Shown here: positions 11,301-19,078 of the stretch, in pieces
Numbering within the stretch: position 1 is the stretch's first letter
How the letters are laid out: every line of letters starts with the position of its first letter
Assembly (NCBI GenBank): GCA_934045905.1
Contig: OW203768.1
Span: 17,760,316 to 17,824,315 of the forward strand
Length of the DNA stretch: 64,000 bases
Origin: Leuctra nigra
Lineage: Eukaryota; Arthropoda; Insecta; Plecoptera; Leuctridae
Direction of reading: 5' to 3'
The notes under the pieces: generated by a model
What the model was told of the DNA's origin: nothing
The model's database searches: none
Seen by the model: only the letters and a program-made list of their open reading frames with translations
Made by a program: the position numbers and the translations under genes

Positions 11301-11667
11301 CATTGCTCTTTGAGTCTATTCTGTATATAAACAAAATATAATTTCAACATTCACCTATTCCCCATTATTAGACTTATTTTATTTTTTTAGTTGAAGAGAA
11401 TTGGCTGGTATTTTTACACGGAAAGTTTTTTATGCAGCTGACAAAGCAGATTATAGATTTACGCAAGTCTAAATGACCCATACCTAAATGAGGGTTTAGT
11501 TTAGATCATCCAAGAGAGCAGATCTAAAAGACGTCAAAACAATTTTGGCAACATCTCGATCATCACAAGGCTGTAAATATTCAAACGACTTATTATACAA
11601 TCTTACCTGGAAGTCCAATTAAAATCAGGTATGAAGTGAACACTTTTAAAAAGCATTTCACATCCAT
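455..11667 (-). CDS. Fas3: Fasciclin-3-like immunoglobulin cell-adhesion gene, 5' part
   Basis: Gene-level entry, 3'-truncated by the window edge. Coding exons in transcript order are 11607-11667 (signal peptide), 4689-5039 (Ig1) and about 455-768 (Ig2). A candidate alternative exon is at 2086-2391. All junctions are phase 1 and in frame. Fasciclin 3 is a homophilic adhesion glycoprotein of epithelia and axons. The call rests on the order signal peptide, cysteine-rich Ig1 with a GECGV motif, then an Ig2 with RPPANITWY, which is the Fas3 arrangement. The first intron (about 6.5 kb) holds a sense-oriented non-LTR retrotransposon, and other introns hold MITEs. Another beat- or Fas3-related Ig protein remains possible. 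Confidence 0.6.
855..1130 (+). repeat. GAGCG-box interspersed repeat, 5' fragment
   Basis: It starts with the family box CGAGCGAAGCGAGCGTCTC and continues with the shared body (CTGTTACTGA, a GATC-AGCTGAAA-TTTGCACACAT motif, then TTTGAAATCC and TGATTGGTT). The CTAG 3' end present in other copies is missing. Family members also lie at 5058, 6001, 46155 (minus), 48125 and 62735. Confidence 0.7.
1964..2207. repeat. Tandem duplication of about 122 bp, two units
   Basis: Two nearly identical direct units lie side by side (about 1964-2085 and 2086-2207), each containing CTTCCTGGCCGCGTCGCACA and TTTCATGTGGTCAACATATT. On the minus strand each unit encodes the same Ig-like peptide end (CDLEIYGLTEENSWWVVCDA) and ends in a GTGAG splice-donor-like sequence. 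The 122-bp period is not a multiple of three, so reading through from the first unit shifts frame in the second. Confidence 0.85.
2086..2391 (-). CDS. Candidate alternative Ig-like exon of the Fasciclin-3-like gene, with poly-Asp tract
   Basis: Open on the minus strand between an acceptor TTACTGCAG (2393-2392) and a donor A|GTGAGG. It enters and leaves in phase 1, exactly like the Ig1 exon, so it could replace or supplement Ig1 without changing frame. It encodes EPDLDKDTTVLYVDIG, about 16 aspartates, an acidic stretch, then GRCDLEIYGLTEENSWWVVCDA, which resembles the last two cysteines of an Ig domain. The first two cysteines of Ig1 have no counterpart here, so this is at most half a domain. 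It may be a decaying duplicate exon. Confidence 0.35.
2509..2935. mobile_element. TTAA-flanked MITE with ~190-bp inverted repeats, copy B
   Basis: This is the longest copy of the family, flanked by TTAA (2505-2508 and 2936-2939). The ends begin GAGGGCTGGGTAGTGAGCGT and GAGGGCTTGGTAGTGAGTTT. The two arms, each about 190 bp, pair almost throughout around a short AT-rich centre near 2700-2740 containing repeated GGTTCTAAACACCTGT. There is no coding capacity. A long minus-strand open frame that starts inside the left arm is an accident of this insertion. Confidence 0.9.
4689..5039 (-). CDS. Fasciclin-3-like gene, Ig domain 1 exon
   Basis: A 351-bp exon between acceptor GGTTTTAG (5041-5040) and donor G|GTGAGT (4688 downward), phase 1 at both ends. 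Joined to the signal-peptide exon it reads LPG-ANGIEMVDAKPKSVV. Four cysteines are visible (FNILC, LVDCGI, KGECGVKI, YNIGCRG), the layout of the first Ig domain of Fasciclin 3, where a CGV motif follows an aromatic-rich loop. A GAGCG-family repeat begins only about 18 bp upstream of the acceptor, so the pyrimidine tract and branch point must come from or abut that repeat. Confidence 0.65.
5058..5580 (+). repeat. GAGCG-box / CTAG-ended interspersed repeat
   Basis: A full-looking copy. The 5' box is TTGAGCGAGCGAAGCGAGCG. The body carries ACCGATCGATCTGAAATTTT and CATTCATTGG, and the 3' end is ATCAACGCG..GAGCGTTTTCCTAG. Just before CTAG, AACGC and GCGT can form a short hairpin, as at Helitron 3' ends. 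No coding sequence. It lies antisense to the Fas3-like transcript. Confidence 0.75.
6001..6215 (+). repeat. GAGCG-box interspersed repeat, 5' fragment
   Basis: Starts CGCGAGCGTAGCGAGCGTCTCC and continues with the family body (TTATGGCACTTTCTCT, ACCGATCGATCTGAAG, then an AC dinucleotide run). No CTAG end is found downstream. Confidence 0.65.
6672..9638 (-). pseudogene. Retrotransposon ORF2: endonuclease-reverse transcriptase with one in-frame stop
   Basis: 988 codons. The N-terminal APE-type endonuclease (about residues 35-280) shows GTLNIVSLNG, LSEAKW, QVYAPQAG, LGDFNAKVG and the catalytic SDHRLL end. The reverse transcriptase follows, with GVTLLCQCAKLFEK, FLDLEKAYDRLPRE, GLRQGSVLSP, the YADD active site (LIYADDVVVWG) and a C-terminal RLRWFGH..GRPRDRW region. 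The frame is open except for a single TGA at 7820-7818 (codon 607), in VEEGL-stop-EEQYGFRRG, where related elements have a sense codon. One substitution therefore separates it from an intact ORF, which implies recent activity. The ATG at 9638 lies inside the end of ORF1. Confidence 0.92.
9605..11224 (-). CDS. Retrotransposon ORF1: PHD-like zinc finger, 15-aa repeats and SGNH-like domain
   Basis: An intact 539-aa ORF1. Residues about 22-69 form a PHD/zinc-ribbon-like finger (CPHC, CMMCGKWNHFSC, CEGC). A basic linker follows. Residues about 160-345 are 12 full plus one degenerate 15-residue repeats of the type DQGSSDLSGPNIAPS. The C-terminal part (about 360-500) contains LLLGDISGSMG and VTLFVGTRDLLEG, which resemble the SGNH/GDSL esterase-like domain of CR1-group ORF1 proteins; catalytic residues are not certain. 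These proteins bind element RNA and support retrotransposition. Confidence 0.85.
   Translation of the reverse strand: MADGVVLHSQRQVKNKVDSAVCPHCTKIVKKSGIKCMMCGKWNHFSCAGLASKNYKAGSESTWTCEGCKSKVRVDENIGGDKVFVKQRRHKTVGKTEKLVKWILEQIKYEEQGGMKKKMKQNRHRVLKSEVVKGIVATFMWMEGRLQEMEKQLEEVRSSQSDQGSSDLSGPNIAPSDVGSSDLSGPNIAPSDVGSSDLSGPNIAPSDVGSSDLSGPNIAPSDQGSTDLSEPNIAPSDQGSTDLSEPNIAPSDQGSTDLSEPNIAPSDQGSTDLSEPNIAPSDQGSSDLSGPNIAPSDVGSSDLSEPNIAPSDQGSSDLSGPNIAPSDVGSSDLSEPNIALSDQGSSNPSGPSNDGRESGGRSNGGTECHLLLGDISGSMGVGFCADQAGFRAHQLPGIRIQKLSSEMENYCIREEPVTVTLFVGTRDLLEGRSRNDIMDDVRELLKAVKSRFGVSCKVYMASMLTGKGSGPRELNNCVRAVCKEQGVWNISLRGMQRGLLGKWDWHRSIGEGLRNVIEERTSERSHQGFWSRTVWRRVT
10191..10745 (-). repeat. 45-bp tandem repeat inside retrotransposon ORF1
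   Basis: Twelve complete 45-bp units plus one degenerate unit, each encoding D(Q/V)GS(S/T)DLS(G/E)PNIAPS on the minus strand. Several neighbouring units are identical (four DQGSTDLSE in a row, three DVGSSDLSG in a row), which points to recent expansion or gene conversion. Because 45 is a multiple of three and no frame has a stop, long open frames also appear on the plus strand; these are not genes. Confidence 0.93.
11607..11667 (-). CDS. Fasciclin-3-like gene, first coding exon (signal peptide)
   Basis: ATG at 11667-11665 opens MDVKCFLKVFTSYLILIGLP, a short basic start followed by a hydrophobic core typical of a signal peptide. The exon ends with one base (G) before a GTAAGA donor, giving phase 1 and joining in frame to the Ig1 exon at 5039. 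A TATA box stands about 120 bp upstream. It is too short for ordinary ORF callers. Confidence 0.7.
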
Positions 11668-11784
11668 TTTTCAAATTCCCATCCGCATCCCGTAAGTAAA
11701 TCAAGAAAAGTGAGCAAAATGTTGGTGCATGTAAAATGTATCAGGATGTTGTGGAAAAGGATGCAAATATAAATCAACCACATC

Positions 11785-11792
11785 CTTTTATA
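11785..11792 (-). promoter_or_regulatory. TATA box of the Fasciclin-3-like gene
   Basis: A perfect TATAAAAG on the minus strand. A start site about 30 bp downstream (near 11762) would give a 5' leader of roughly 95 bp before the signal-peptide ATG. No strong arthropod initiator is visible at the expected place. Confidence 0.55.
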
Positions 11793-13040
11793 CAGGGACA
11801 GGGAGGGAATCAGTTATCTGCGACGAATATTTTATGGCGGACACTTAACCGACTGCTTGGAAACCTTACCAACATGGAATGAAAAGAAATGCATAAAATA
11901 ATCAAACAATTTGTGTTTTAGGCGATTTGTTTGAACACCCAAACGCGAACAGAAATATGCCACATCAATTATTAAACAAATTAAATTAAAATTACAAAAA
12001 AATCTATAATAAGAAATACATTTAGTTATCAATGTATTAAAATTCATCAATCCGAATACATAGCGAAAATTATTTACATGCATGAAATCAAATCGACCCG
12101 TTTTTGGATTGCTACAAAATCAACGGAATCAATATTTTTCTTTCAGGTTTCCAAGTATTTGTAGTATTTTTAATACATAAAATTGTCCGTAAACTGTCTG
12201 GGCTTTGTTGGTAAACTGTCCGTCGGTAAAAAGTTCGTCGGTAAACCAAGGGAAGCAGATCGTGTTGATTAATTGGCTGCCGAGACAATACCTACTTAGT
12301 CTGCCTGTATTTCCTGCTGCAGTGGTTCTGTTACTGCTGATATCATAAAAAAGTGTCTTCTCTACAAAAAATTTCTTACAAAAAGCAAAGTATTATGCCG
12401 TTACCATAGGAGGATGTGATGCGCGAACGTGAGAAATATCCGGACTTGAACCCAGAGATATCTCACTTACCGGGCGAGAGCTCTACCAACTGAGCTACCT
12501 GGCAGAATCAGGCAATTCTTGTTCAGCAAAATGTCTTGGGTTTTCTGATAGTCAAGTAAAATCAACTGTCCCATTCTTTAAATAAGTAGGTATCTTAGTG
12601 ATAAATAAATAGAATATTTTGATCACGGGCAGAAGCTATTTCGGGACGAACATTTTAGGTGTTTTGGGAAATTTTTGAACTATTATTGACATTTACGGTA
12701 ATTTTATGCGTGTTTGGAAATATTTGTCAAAGTTCTAAATATTTTTTTAAAATAAATATTAAATAGTGATATTCTTATCCAGAAACCAGGGAATATAAAT
12801 GTACACGTGTCGTCAACATGCTATCAGTGCTGAATGGGAATAATACGCATTAATATGCTACCTACAAGTGCAATATTTTAAATGATAAAAGCTATAATTT
12901 ATAATATCGATATGAGAATATGAAACTGATTTACTTCCATTCCATCAGCTTTCAGCAGTGTAGGTACTTGACACAGTGAAACGCTTCGGTTATCTTGTCA
13001 CCATGTTTCAAATGTGTATCAGTAGGATTTATGACAACAG
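11793..13040. other. Intergenic region between divergent genes
   Basis: AT-rich spacer separating the minus-strand Fas3-like promoter from the plus-strand small secreted peptide gene. Apart from a tRNA-derived SINE head near 12.45 kb I see no supported feature. Confidence 0.5.
12425..12507 (-). repeat. tRNA-derived SINE head or tRNA pseudogene
   Basis: The minus strand has a perfect pol III A box (TAGCTCAGTTGG) and a good B box (GGTTCAAGTCC) at tRNA spacing, with foldable D, anticodon and T arms. The 5' acceptor strand (TGCCAGG) has no partner after the T arm, and position 33 is C instead of T. So it is not a functional tRNA. Either a SINE promoter head or a decayed tRNA gene fits. Confidence 0.6.
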
Positions 13041-13057
13041 GTCACTGTTAGAGCAAA

Positions 13058-13082
13058 TATAAACGACAGCTTTCAGTTCAGG
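13058..13082 (+). promoter_or_regulatory. Core promoter of the small secreted peptide gene
   Basis: TATAAA at 13058-13063 is followed by arthropod initiator-like TTCAGTT (13072-13078) and TTCAGGG. The TATA-to-initiator spacing (17-22 bp) is shorter than the usual 30 bp, so the start may lie slightly downstream. The ATG follows at 13127. Confidence 0.4.
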
Positions 13083-13126
13083 GTGACATTAGTGAAGCCA
13101 AAGCCAGCAGAGAAGCAGTCATCAAC

Positions 13127-14409
13127 ATGAATATGCGCGAATTCAAGGTAAGCTTTGAAGTACAGCATAATTCAACTTTCAGAAATATTAATATCTTTTC
13201 ATTTTGAGGATAACTATAACTTCTTGAGGCTGGGCAGTTCAATGATTTTGCGTTGCACACTTTTGGAATCATTTATGGCAGCTTGAACAACTGCAATTTG
13301 ACTTAAGTCTCCAAATACAGTTATTATTATTATTATTCAAGTATTTTACTTTAAAATTACGGTTTTCACCATTGCTCACCATTTCATAATTGATTCAGAA
13401 TTACTGGTTTTCGAGCTAACCACAAGAACCCTTGATAGGACCTTCTATGTCTGAGGAAAATAACTTATAATTAATTAATTATATAACAATGGTTTTAAAC
13501 CGAATTTCGTCACTTATAAAGATGATTATTCACTCCTTATAAATTATCACTTTATTACATGTCTTCGCTTATAGTTTTCCAGTTACTGTCGTAGAGTTTT
13601 GTTAAATTTCATCTTGATCTTCAGTCCTGATTCAAAACCTTGATTCGTGTTTGGTTCCGTCAGAAATATTTAGAGTACAAATCAATGGCTGGACACAAAT
13701 TGATCTTTATTTCATTCTCTGACTCAACCCGCCCTATCTTTTAAATACGAATCTAAGATTTATTTGTATCTTGTATCTAGTATGTTCAATAGGTATACAT
13801 AGGCCAAATGTATCTGTATCTTGTATTTTAAATACCTATTTCTAAAGTATTTTGTATATATTTGGAAGATTTAAAATACAGATACATTTTACGCGCCTAG
13901 AATTTCAAAGAGAGCAGACAAGCATCAAATACACGTTGAATAGGTAATAATTTTTTTCCTTTCAAAGAGATTAAAATGTATCTTTTTTGAAGTATCTAAA
14001 GATACTATCTTGGATCTTGTATTTTAAGTACATCTCTAAAATGTATCTTGTATATCTTGTATTTTAGATACCCAAATTAAAAGTATAAGTATCTTGTATT
14101 CCAAATACATTGAAACAGAGTATTTTGCCTAAGTCTGACAACATATTCATCAACCTTCCCTCCTGCGTCTAGCACGTCCTCGTCGTGATGCTCGTCATGG
14201 GCGTCGCCGACGTCGCGACGTCCGCCAGCGTCGGGACGGCGGACTCTGGAGTCAACCATTACCAGGGCATCCAGACGCCTGTCATCGCTCAGCCGGGCCT
14301 GATGGCTTCGCCGTACTATCCTCCACCCTACGGGCCCATGGGCCCATTGTATCCACCTATATATCCGGGGGTAGGATATCCGTATGTGGCTTCCCCGTAT
14401 GGCTACTAA
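13127..14409 (+). CDS. Small secreted Pro/Tyr/Gly-rich peptide, two exons
   Basis: Exons 13127-13147 (MNMREFK, donor GTAAGC) and 14173-14409 (acceptor TGCGTCTAG), joined in phase 0, give 85 aa. The joined start MNMREFKHVLVVMLVMGVA is a clear signal peptide, probably cut after VATSA. The mature part is about 60 aa and rich in Pro, Tyr and Gly (SPYYPPPYGPMGPLYPPIYP, then GYPYVASPYGY). There are no cysteines or dibasic cleavage sites. The short first exon carrying only the start of the signal peptide is typical of insect cuticular and neuropeptide-like precursor genes. I do not recognise a named family. AATAAA follows at 14726. Confidence 0.75.
13735..14130. repeat. AT-rich GTATCTTGTATTT-type repeat in the peptide-gene intron
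   Basis: Many near-copies, on both strands, of GTATCTTGTATTTTAAATAC, such as occur at the ends of insect hAT-type MITEs. Exact ends and a target duplication could not be assigned. It stops about 45 bp before the exon 2 acceptor. Confidence 0.45.
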
Positions 14410-14725
14410 GCAGATTTGTTGAAGGAAAAGAGTTCGCATTATGAGCTAGAAAACAATGTATGAAACATTAATGATTTTCAGCATTTAGTTTTATTTTAAG
14501 TTAGTTTCTGTCCTTTTATTATATATACATATTATAATTTTTTTCCCTTTAAACAGTATTTTATTTTCACAGTTTCGTGCGACTTGTTGTTCATTCGTAG
14601 AATAGATTATACAAATTAAGTAGAGGTATGATTATAAAGCCTTTTAAAATTATGTAGACGTTTACTACCCCACAAAACAAAATAGTTTGTTAAAAAATAA
14701 TACATGACGTGTAATAATAATTGTT

Positions 14726-14731
14726 AATAAA
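14726..14731 (+). terminator. Polyadenylation signal of the small peptide gene
   Basis: AATAAA about 320 bp after the stop codon and before the next repeat. It is the first canonical signal on this strand after the stop. Confidence 0.5.
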
Positions 14732-14774
14732 CCATACTTACCTTATATCTTGAAGAAATTAATTAAAGTTGATG

Positions 14775-15221
14775 CAGAGCGAATGGAAATCACAGCCTTG
14801 TATACCTAAGATGAATAGTGTATCCACTGAACGCATTTAACATTGGGCCGAATGTAGATGATTTTGGGCGGCGAGTTTGATTGTCTCTCGATCGCAGCGC
14901 TAGTCTGCGCTGCGGTCAAAGATTCAACTAGGAAATTTTAATATAATTTCTCATTCAAAATGCCATTTTAGGAACATATTTTGAATTATTATTATATTAT
15001 TATTTAAATAAAACAACTCTGGTTTAATAAATGCAATAACAAAGGTAAATAAGATAATAAAGGCTTAACACTATGTAGTTCTTCCATATGCCGCCAGGAT
15101 CGCGTCGTTCTAAAGAGAATTCAAGGTAATATTTTATTGTCAAAAAATGTTACAAGTTTTTGCGTTCAGTGGATACACTATTCATCTTAGGTATACAAGG
15201 CTGTGATTTCCATTCGCTCTG
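14775..15221. mobile_element. Foldback MITE with ~59-bp inverted repeats
   Basis: The ends start CAGAGCGAATGGAAATCACA and match in reverse complement for nearly 60 bp. A perfect 7-bp direct repeat GTTGATG flanks it (14768-14774 and 15222-15228). The internal part is AT-rich and non-coding. Confidence 0.85.
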
Positions 15222-15474
15222 GTTGATGTACCTAGAACCTTAGTAAAAATCCACTAATTATAATTATATAGACAAATTTGATTCTCATCCATAACCTGAC
15301 GAATGCCGATACAAGTCGGCTGAAACGTGGCATTATTAAACCAAATTAAACTTATATCAGAATATTACCGCAACAATGGGCATTAGTGCATTATTAATAT
15401 TTGTCGATATGTTCACAAAACTCCGTTCAGATGTTCAGACCGGAGTGAGTCTATGTTCAGACTCCGTTATATTA

Positions 15475-15640
15475 CAGAGTGGAGAGCCTGACAGGTCGTT
15501 TTTCTGACTGAGGATTTTTCGTGGTTTACCTACCTCAGTCGAGAATCAAATGCTGGGAAGGTTATCTACAACAGGTCACGACCGTCTCCTTCCCAACGTC
15601 TATCCCCATCCATAGCCCCATCCTATAAGGTGTTATCGAT
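15475..15640. repeat. Interspersed repeat sharing a CCTCAGT..CTCCTTCCCAAC module
   Basis: Aligns with 51165-51265: both carry CCTCAGT, then TGGGAAGGTT, CACGACCG and CTCCTTCCCAAC in the same order. The 51-kb copy follows an A-box-like TGGCTCAGG, so a SINE family is possible. Confidence 0.55.
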
Positions 15641-15862
15641 TGATCCTTACATTATCTCACTATCATTCATCCGTCGATGGTAGTAATTGGGGTCAAACTG
15701 AATATAGGTCATCAAATCATGGAGTAGGAGTATTTATAACTCCATGATCAATTTGATTGTATTAATAAGTCCGTCCCCGTAGTTTCCGGCTTACCGGAAA
15801 TAGTTTGAACCGTTTGATTCGTTCCTCGACGCGACGACCAATAAAGAGGGCAGTAAATAAAG

Positions 15863-16902
15863 ATGGCGGCCTCTGTACAGACTGCTGCTCCTGGAAAAGC
15901 ATTTCAACCTGTGAGTAATTACTTGTACCTAATTTCCTAGTTTATTTGTTTTAGGTAAATATTTAAAAAAAATAATCTACTAAATATTTGTGTAATAAAA
16001 GTGATGTGAGCGGCTAATACCGCCACTTCTTACCTAAAAGTAACGTTGCCCATTTTTGTCCAGGACTCTGACGTTCATATCACTTTAGAAGACCAACAAA
16101 AAATCAACACATTTGCGAAGCATAACGCAAAATTAGAGGACTTCAAAGACGAACTGAAGTCGAAGCAGGTAATAATAGAATTTATTTGTTATTTAATGTA
16201 ACGATGGAGTGTCTGTACGACCGAAGAAAGTCGTCGCATCTAACCTAACCTAAAAACATGTTTTTCAGACAGAGTTGACAAATTTGGCGGAGGCGTGCGA
16301 TGAGCTGGAATTGATGGATGACGACGTGGGAGAGATTCCATTCTTTCTGGGCGAAGTTTTCATAGACCAAAATCTTGATGACACAAAGGTAAAACATGCA
16401 CAAACTCTTGACAGATTGTGATAGTTCAATAGTGTCAACACTCGTCCTGTATCAACTCAACATTTTGATTAAGGGCCATTCTTGATTGACTCAAATGGAC
16501 GACAATTCGATTCGGAATTGTCAACATTACAGTGAATTCGCCATAACTTAACACCGTTTGCAAACTAGAGTCAATTGTAAATGGGCCTTCAATGGTGCGA
16601 TGAGAATCAATAAATGTGTAGGTACAAATTTTATTGACCATCATCGTCTTGCCCTGGTTCCACTTTCCATAATGCGGGCCCTGCCAAGAATGTGGAAGGC
16701 TAACTTTCAATTCTAGTACTAACCGGCCATAATTGGCATATTGTTACAGAAAATGTTGGAGGAGACTAAAGAGCAAGTAGAAGCTGATATCAAAGAACTG
16801 GAAGCGAAGAGCGTCAAAATAAGAGGCCTCATGAGCGACCTCAAAGCTCAACTATACGCCAAGTTCGGAAACCACATCAATCTAGAAGCAGATGAAGAGT
16901 AA
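15863..16902 (+). CDS. Pfdn4: Prefoldin subunit 4
   Basis: A complete four-exon gene: 15863-15910, 16064-16168, 16269-16388 and 16750-16902, all phase 0, giving 141 aa (human PFDN4 is 134). Prefoldin is the hexameric cytosolic co-chaperone that passes nascent actin and tubulin to TRiC; subunit 4 is a beta-type subunit. Visible features are ITLEDQQKINTFAKHNAKLE, the conserved NLAEACDELELMDDD, the beta-hairpin region IPFFLGEVFI and a second coiled-coil helix ending YAKFGNHINLEADEE. The start sits in AAAGATGGCGGC, close to the TISU element of short-leader mRNAs. It converges with windei. Confidence 0.97.
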
Positions 16903-18069
16903 CGGCATGTTCTCATATTATTGCAATTTTATATTCACAGACACATAATTCCACACTTTAATTAACGAAAGTAACACTCCTATTATTGGCTACTAATTTA
17001 CATTAACTTATTCCGATTCATTGTCTGCTCGAACATTCTTCATTTTTTCAAGTTGAAATGGTTACATTTTATCATCAATAGCTTGTTAATAATTCTGCTA
17101 GGTTATTTCTTAATATTAAATCAACTTAACGAAAAATATTGTATTAATTTTGCAGACTGTTCTTATCCAATTGAATGTTTTATTTTAAATTTCCCAATCC
17201 CTAAATGGATGAGCATACAAGTCTGGCCTGCTGTTGCTGCCCTCAGACCAGAATCTGGGGTGTGTGGGCGGTGGGGGTGACCCTCCACCTGATGTCAGTC
17301 TCTCGACAGGCGTTAAAGACCATCCTAGGATAGGACTTTGTTAGCCAATAGAGGGCTAAAGATCCACCACTGGGCTGAAATTATGAGAATTTATGACTCA
17401 TCTTATTTTCTATATGTCCGAGTATGAACTTTTTTTTTAATACGGACATAATTATGTAGGTTGTTGCTACCTACTACTTTGTGTAACACATTTTACATTA
17501 AGTTAAAAATGTGTTAAGGTTCCTATATTGTAGGCTCTGTATTGGAAAATGATAGGTGAAGGGGTAAATTTTTAATAAAATTTCTCATTTTTTGGAGAAA
17601 TTAAAACAAAATCCTGCAAAACTGTCATTAGAGGATGTGTAATACCTTTCAACTTCAATTTCATGTAATAAATATTTTTTATGCAGTATGTAGGTACTTG
17701 CCTAACTTTTTTGAATCTTGACTCAATTCCCAATTTTTTAATTTTATTTGCAGATACCTATCTGTAGGTACTACATGACAACACAAAATTTTGTTTTTCT
17801 TCTTTCATGGCAACTTTTATGTGGCGACGCATAAACAAATGCAAACCGAACACATTTTATTAAACTGGATTGCTGAATCCAAGAAATTAAGGAATTAGGA
17901 ATGGAACCTATAAAATATTTTTCAGAGGATTTTTTCCAATCGTTTATTGATTTTTAATTATTAGTTATAAAATACAATGAGTCTTGGTACAAAGTAGGGG
18001 TGTACAATAAATTAAGAAATTAGATTAAATGTAAACTGATTATGGATACAAGTAATCAAGGAGTATTAA
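16903..18069. other. Convergent intergenic region
   Basis: Prefoldin 4 3' flank. AATAAA-type signals occur near 17570 and 17660, but none is close to the stop. A GC-richer patch at 17215-17370 looks like part of an interspersed repeat I cannot name. No gene seen. Confidence 0.4.
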
Positions 18070-18451
18070 GACGGCTGGGTAGTGAGCGTGGCCTTGAAGA
18101 GTTTTTTAATCGATTTTTATCAATATCTTTTACCAATGTAATTGTTAACAAAATAGGGCTTTGTACAAATATTCAGAACAGTTCAATGAAAATAATTTCA
18201 TAGTTTGGGATTGTTTATTAGATTTATTTTGTCCAACAGATGTTTAGTGCCATAATTTTACTAATTTTCGGCACTAAACATCTGTAGGACAAAGTAAATC
18301 TAATAAACTATTACAAGCTATTGAATTATATTCATTGAACTGTTCTGAATACTCGTACAAAGCCTTATTTTGTTAACAGTTACGTTGGTAAAAGATATTG
18401 ATAAAAATCGATTAAAAAACTCTTCAAGGCTACGCTCACTACCCAGCCATC
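18070..18451. mobile_element. TTAA-flanked MITE, copy C
   Basis: TTAA at 18066-18069 and 18452-18455. The ends begin GACGGCTGGGTAGTGAGCGT and GATGGCTGGGTAGTGAGCGT. The long arms pair around a centre near 18250 with GTGCC..GGCAC. Clearly the same family as 2509-2935. Confidence 0.9.
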
Positions 18452-19078
18452 TTAATGCAACAAGATGGTATAATCATTGTTGCACACAAATGTTAGCCCT
18501 GGCAATTATTCCTGATTAATTGCATTGAAGGGAAGTCCTTGTTTCCAAAGATCACTAAATGTAATTTTATAGGCAGGTTTTAGCCGATTCTGGCCGAATG
18601 AAGTTACCTACATAACAAAATTGCATCAATTCATTTCAATTCAGGACAAATATGAAGGTGTTGTTCCACTATTTATGAAACTTGATGAACTTTATGAATA
18701 ATTGAACTTTATGTCAGCCATGTCCACTGGAAATAAGTTAACAAAACCAAAAGATTTCCTAAAATGATAAGTCCTACCTATTTTAAACTTACATTGCTTC
18801 GAGAATATCAAAGTACGTATGATTTAGTAATTTTAAAACAACTTCTTAATTGGTTTCATGTCAAGAGATAATATTCATATTAGGTATAATAATGAACACC
18901 CCTAATGTTATCAAATTATTGATTCACGGGCAGAATTAATTTAATTACAATATAAATTACTAAATTACATGAATTTACAGTAAAACGTGTAAAAACCAAT
19001 GTAATTAATAAGAATTAATCACATGTGCAAAACATTACATATCTACACATTTGAACAAGAGATAACTTTGTCAGATCG

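Noticed and set aside
12425..12507. Functional tRNA gene (anticodon loop would read GGT)
   Set aside because: The acceptor stem does not pair and position 33 is not T, so it is a SINE head or pseudogene.
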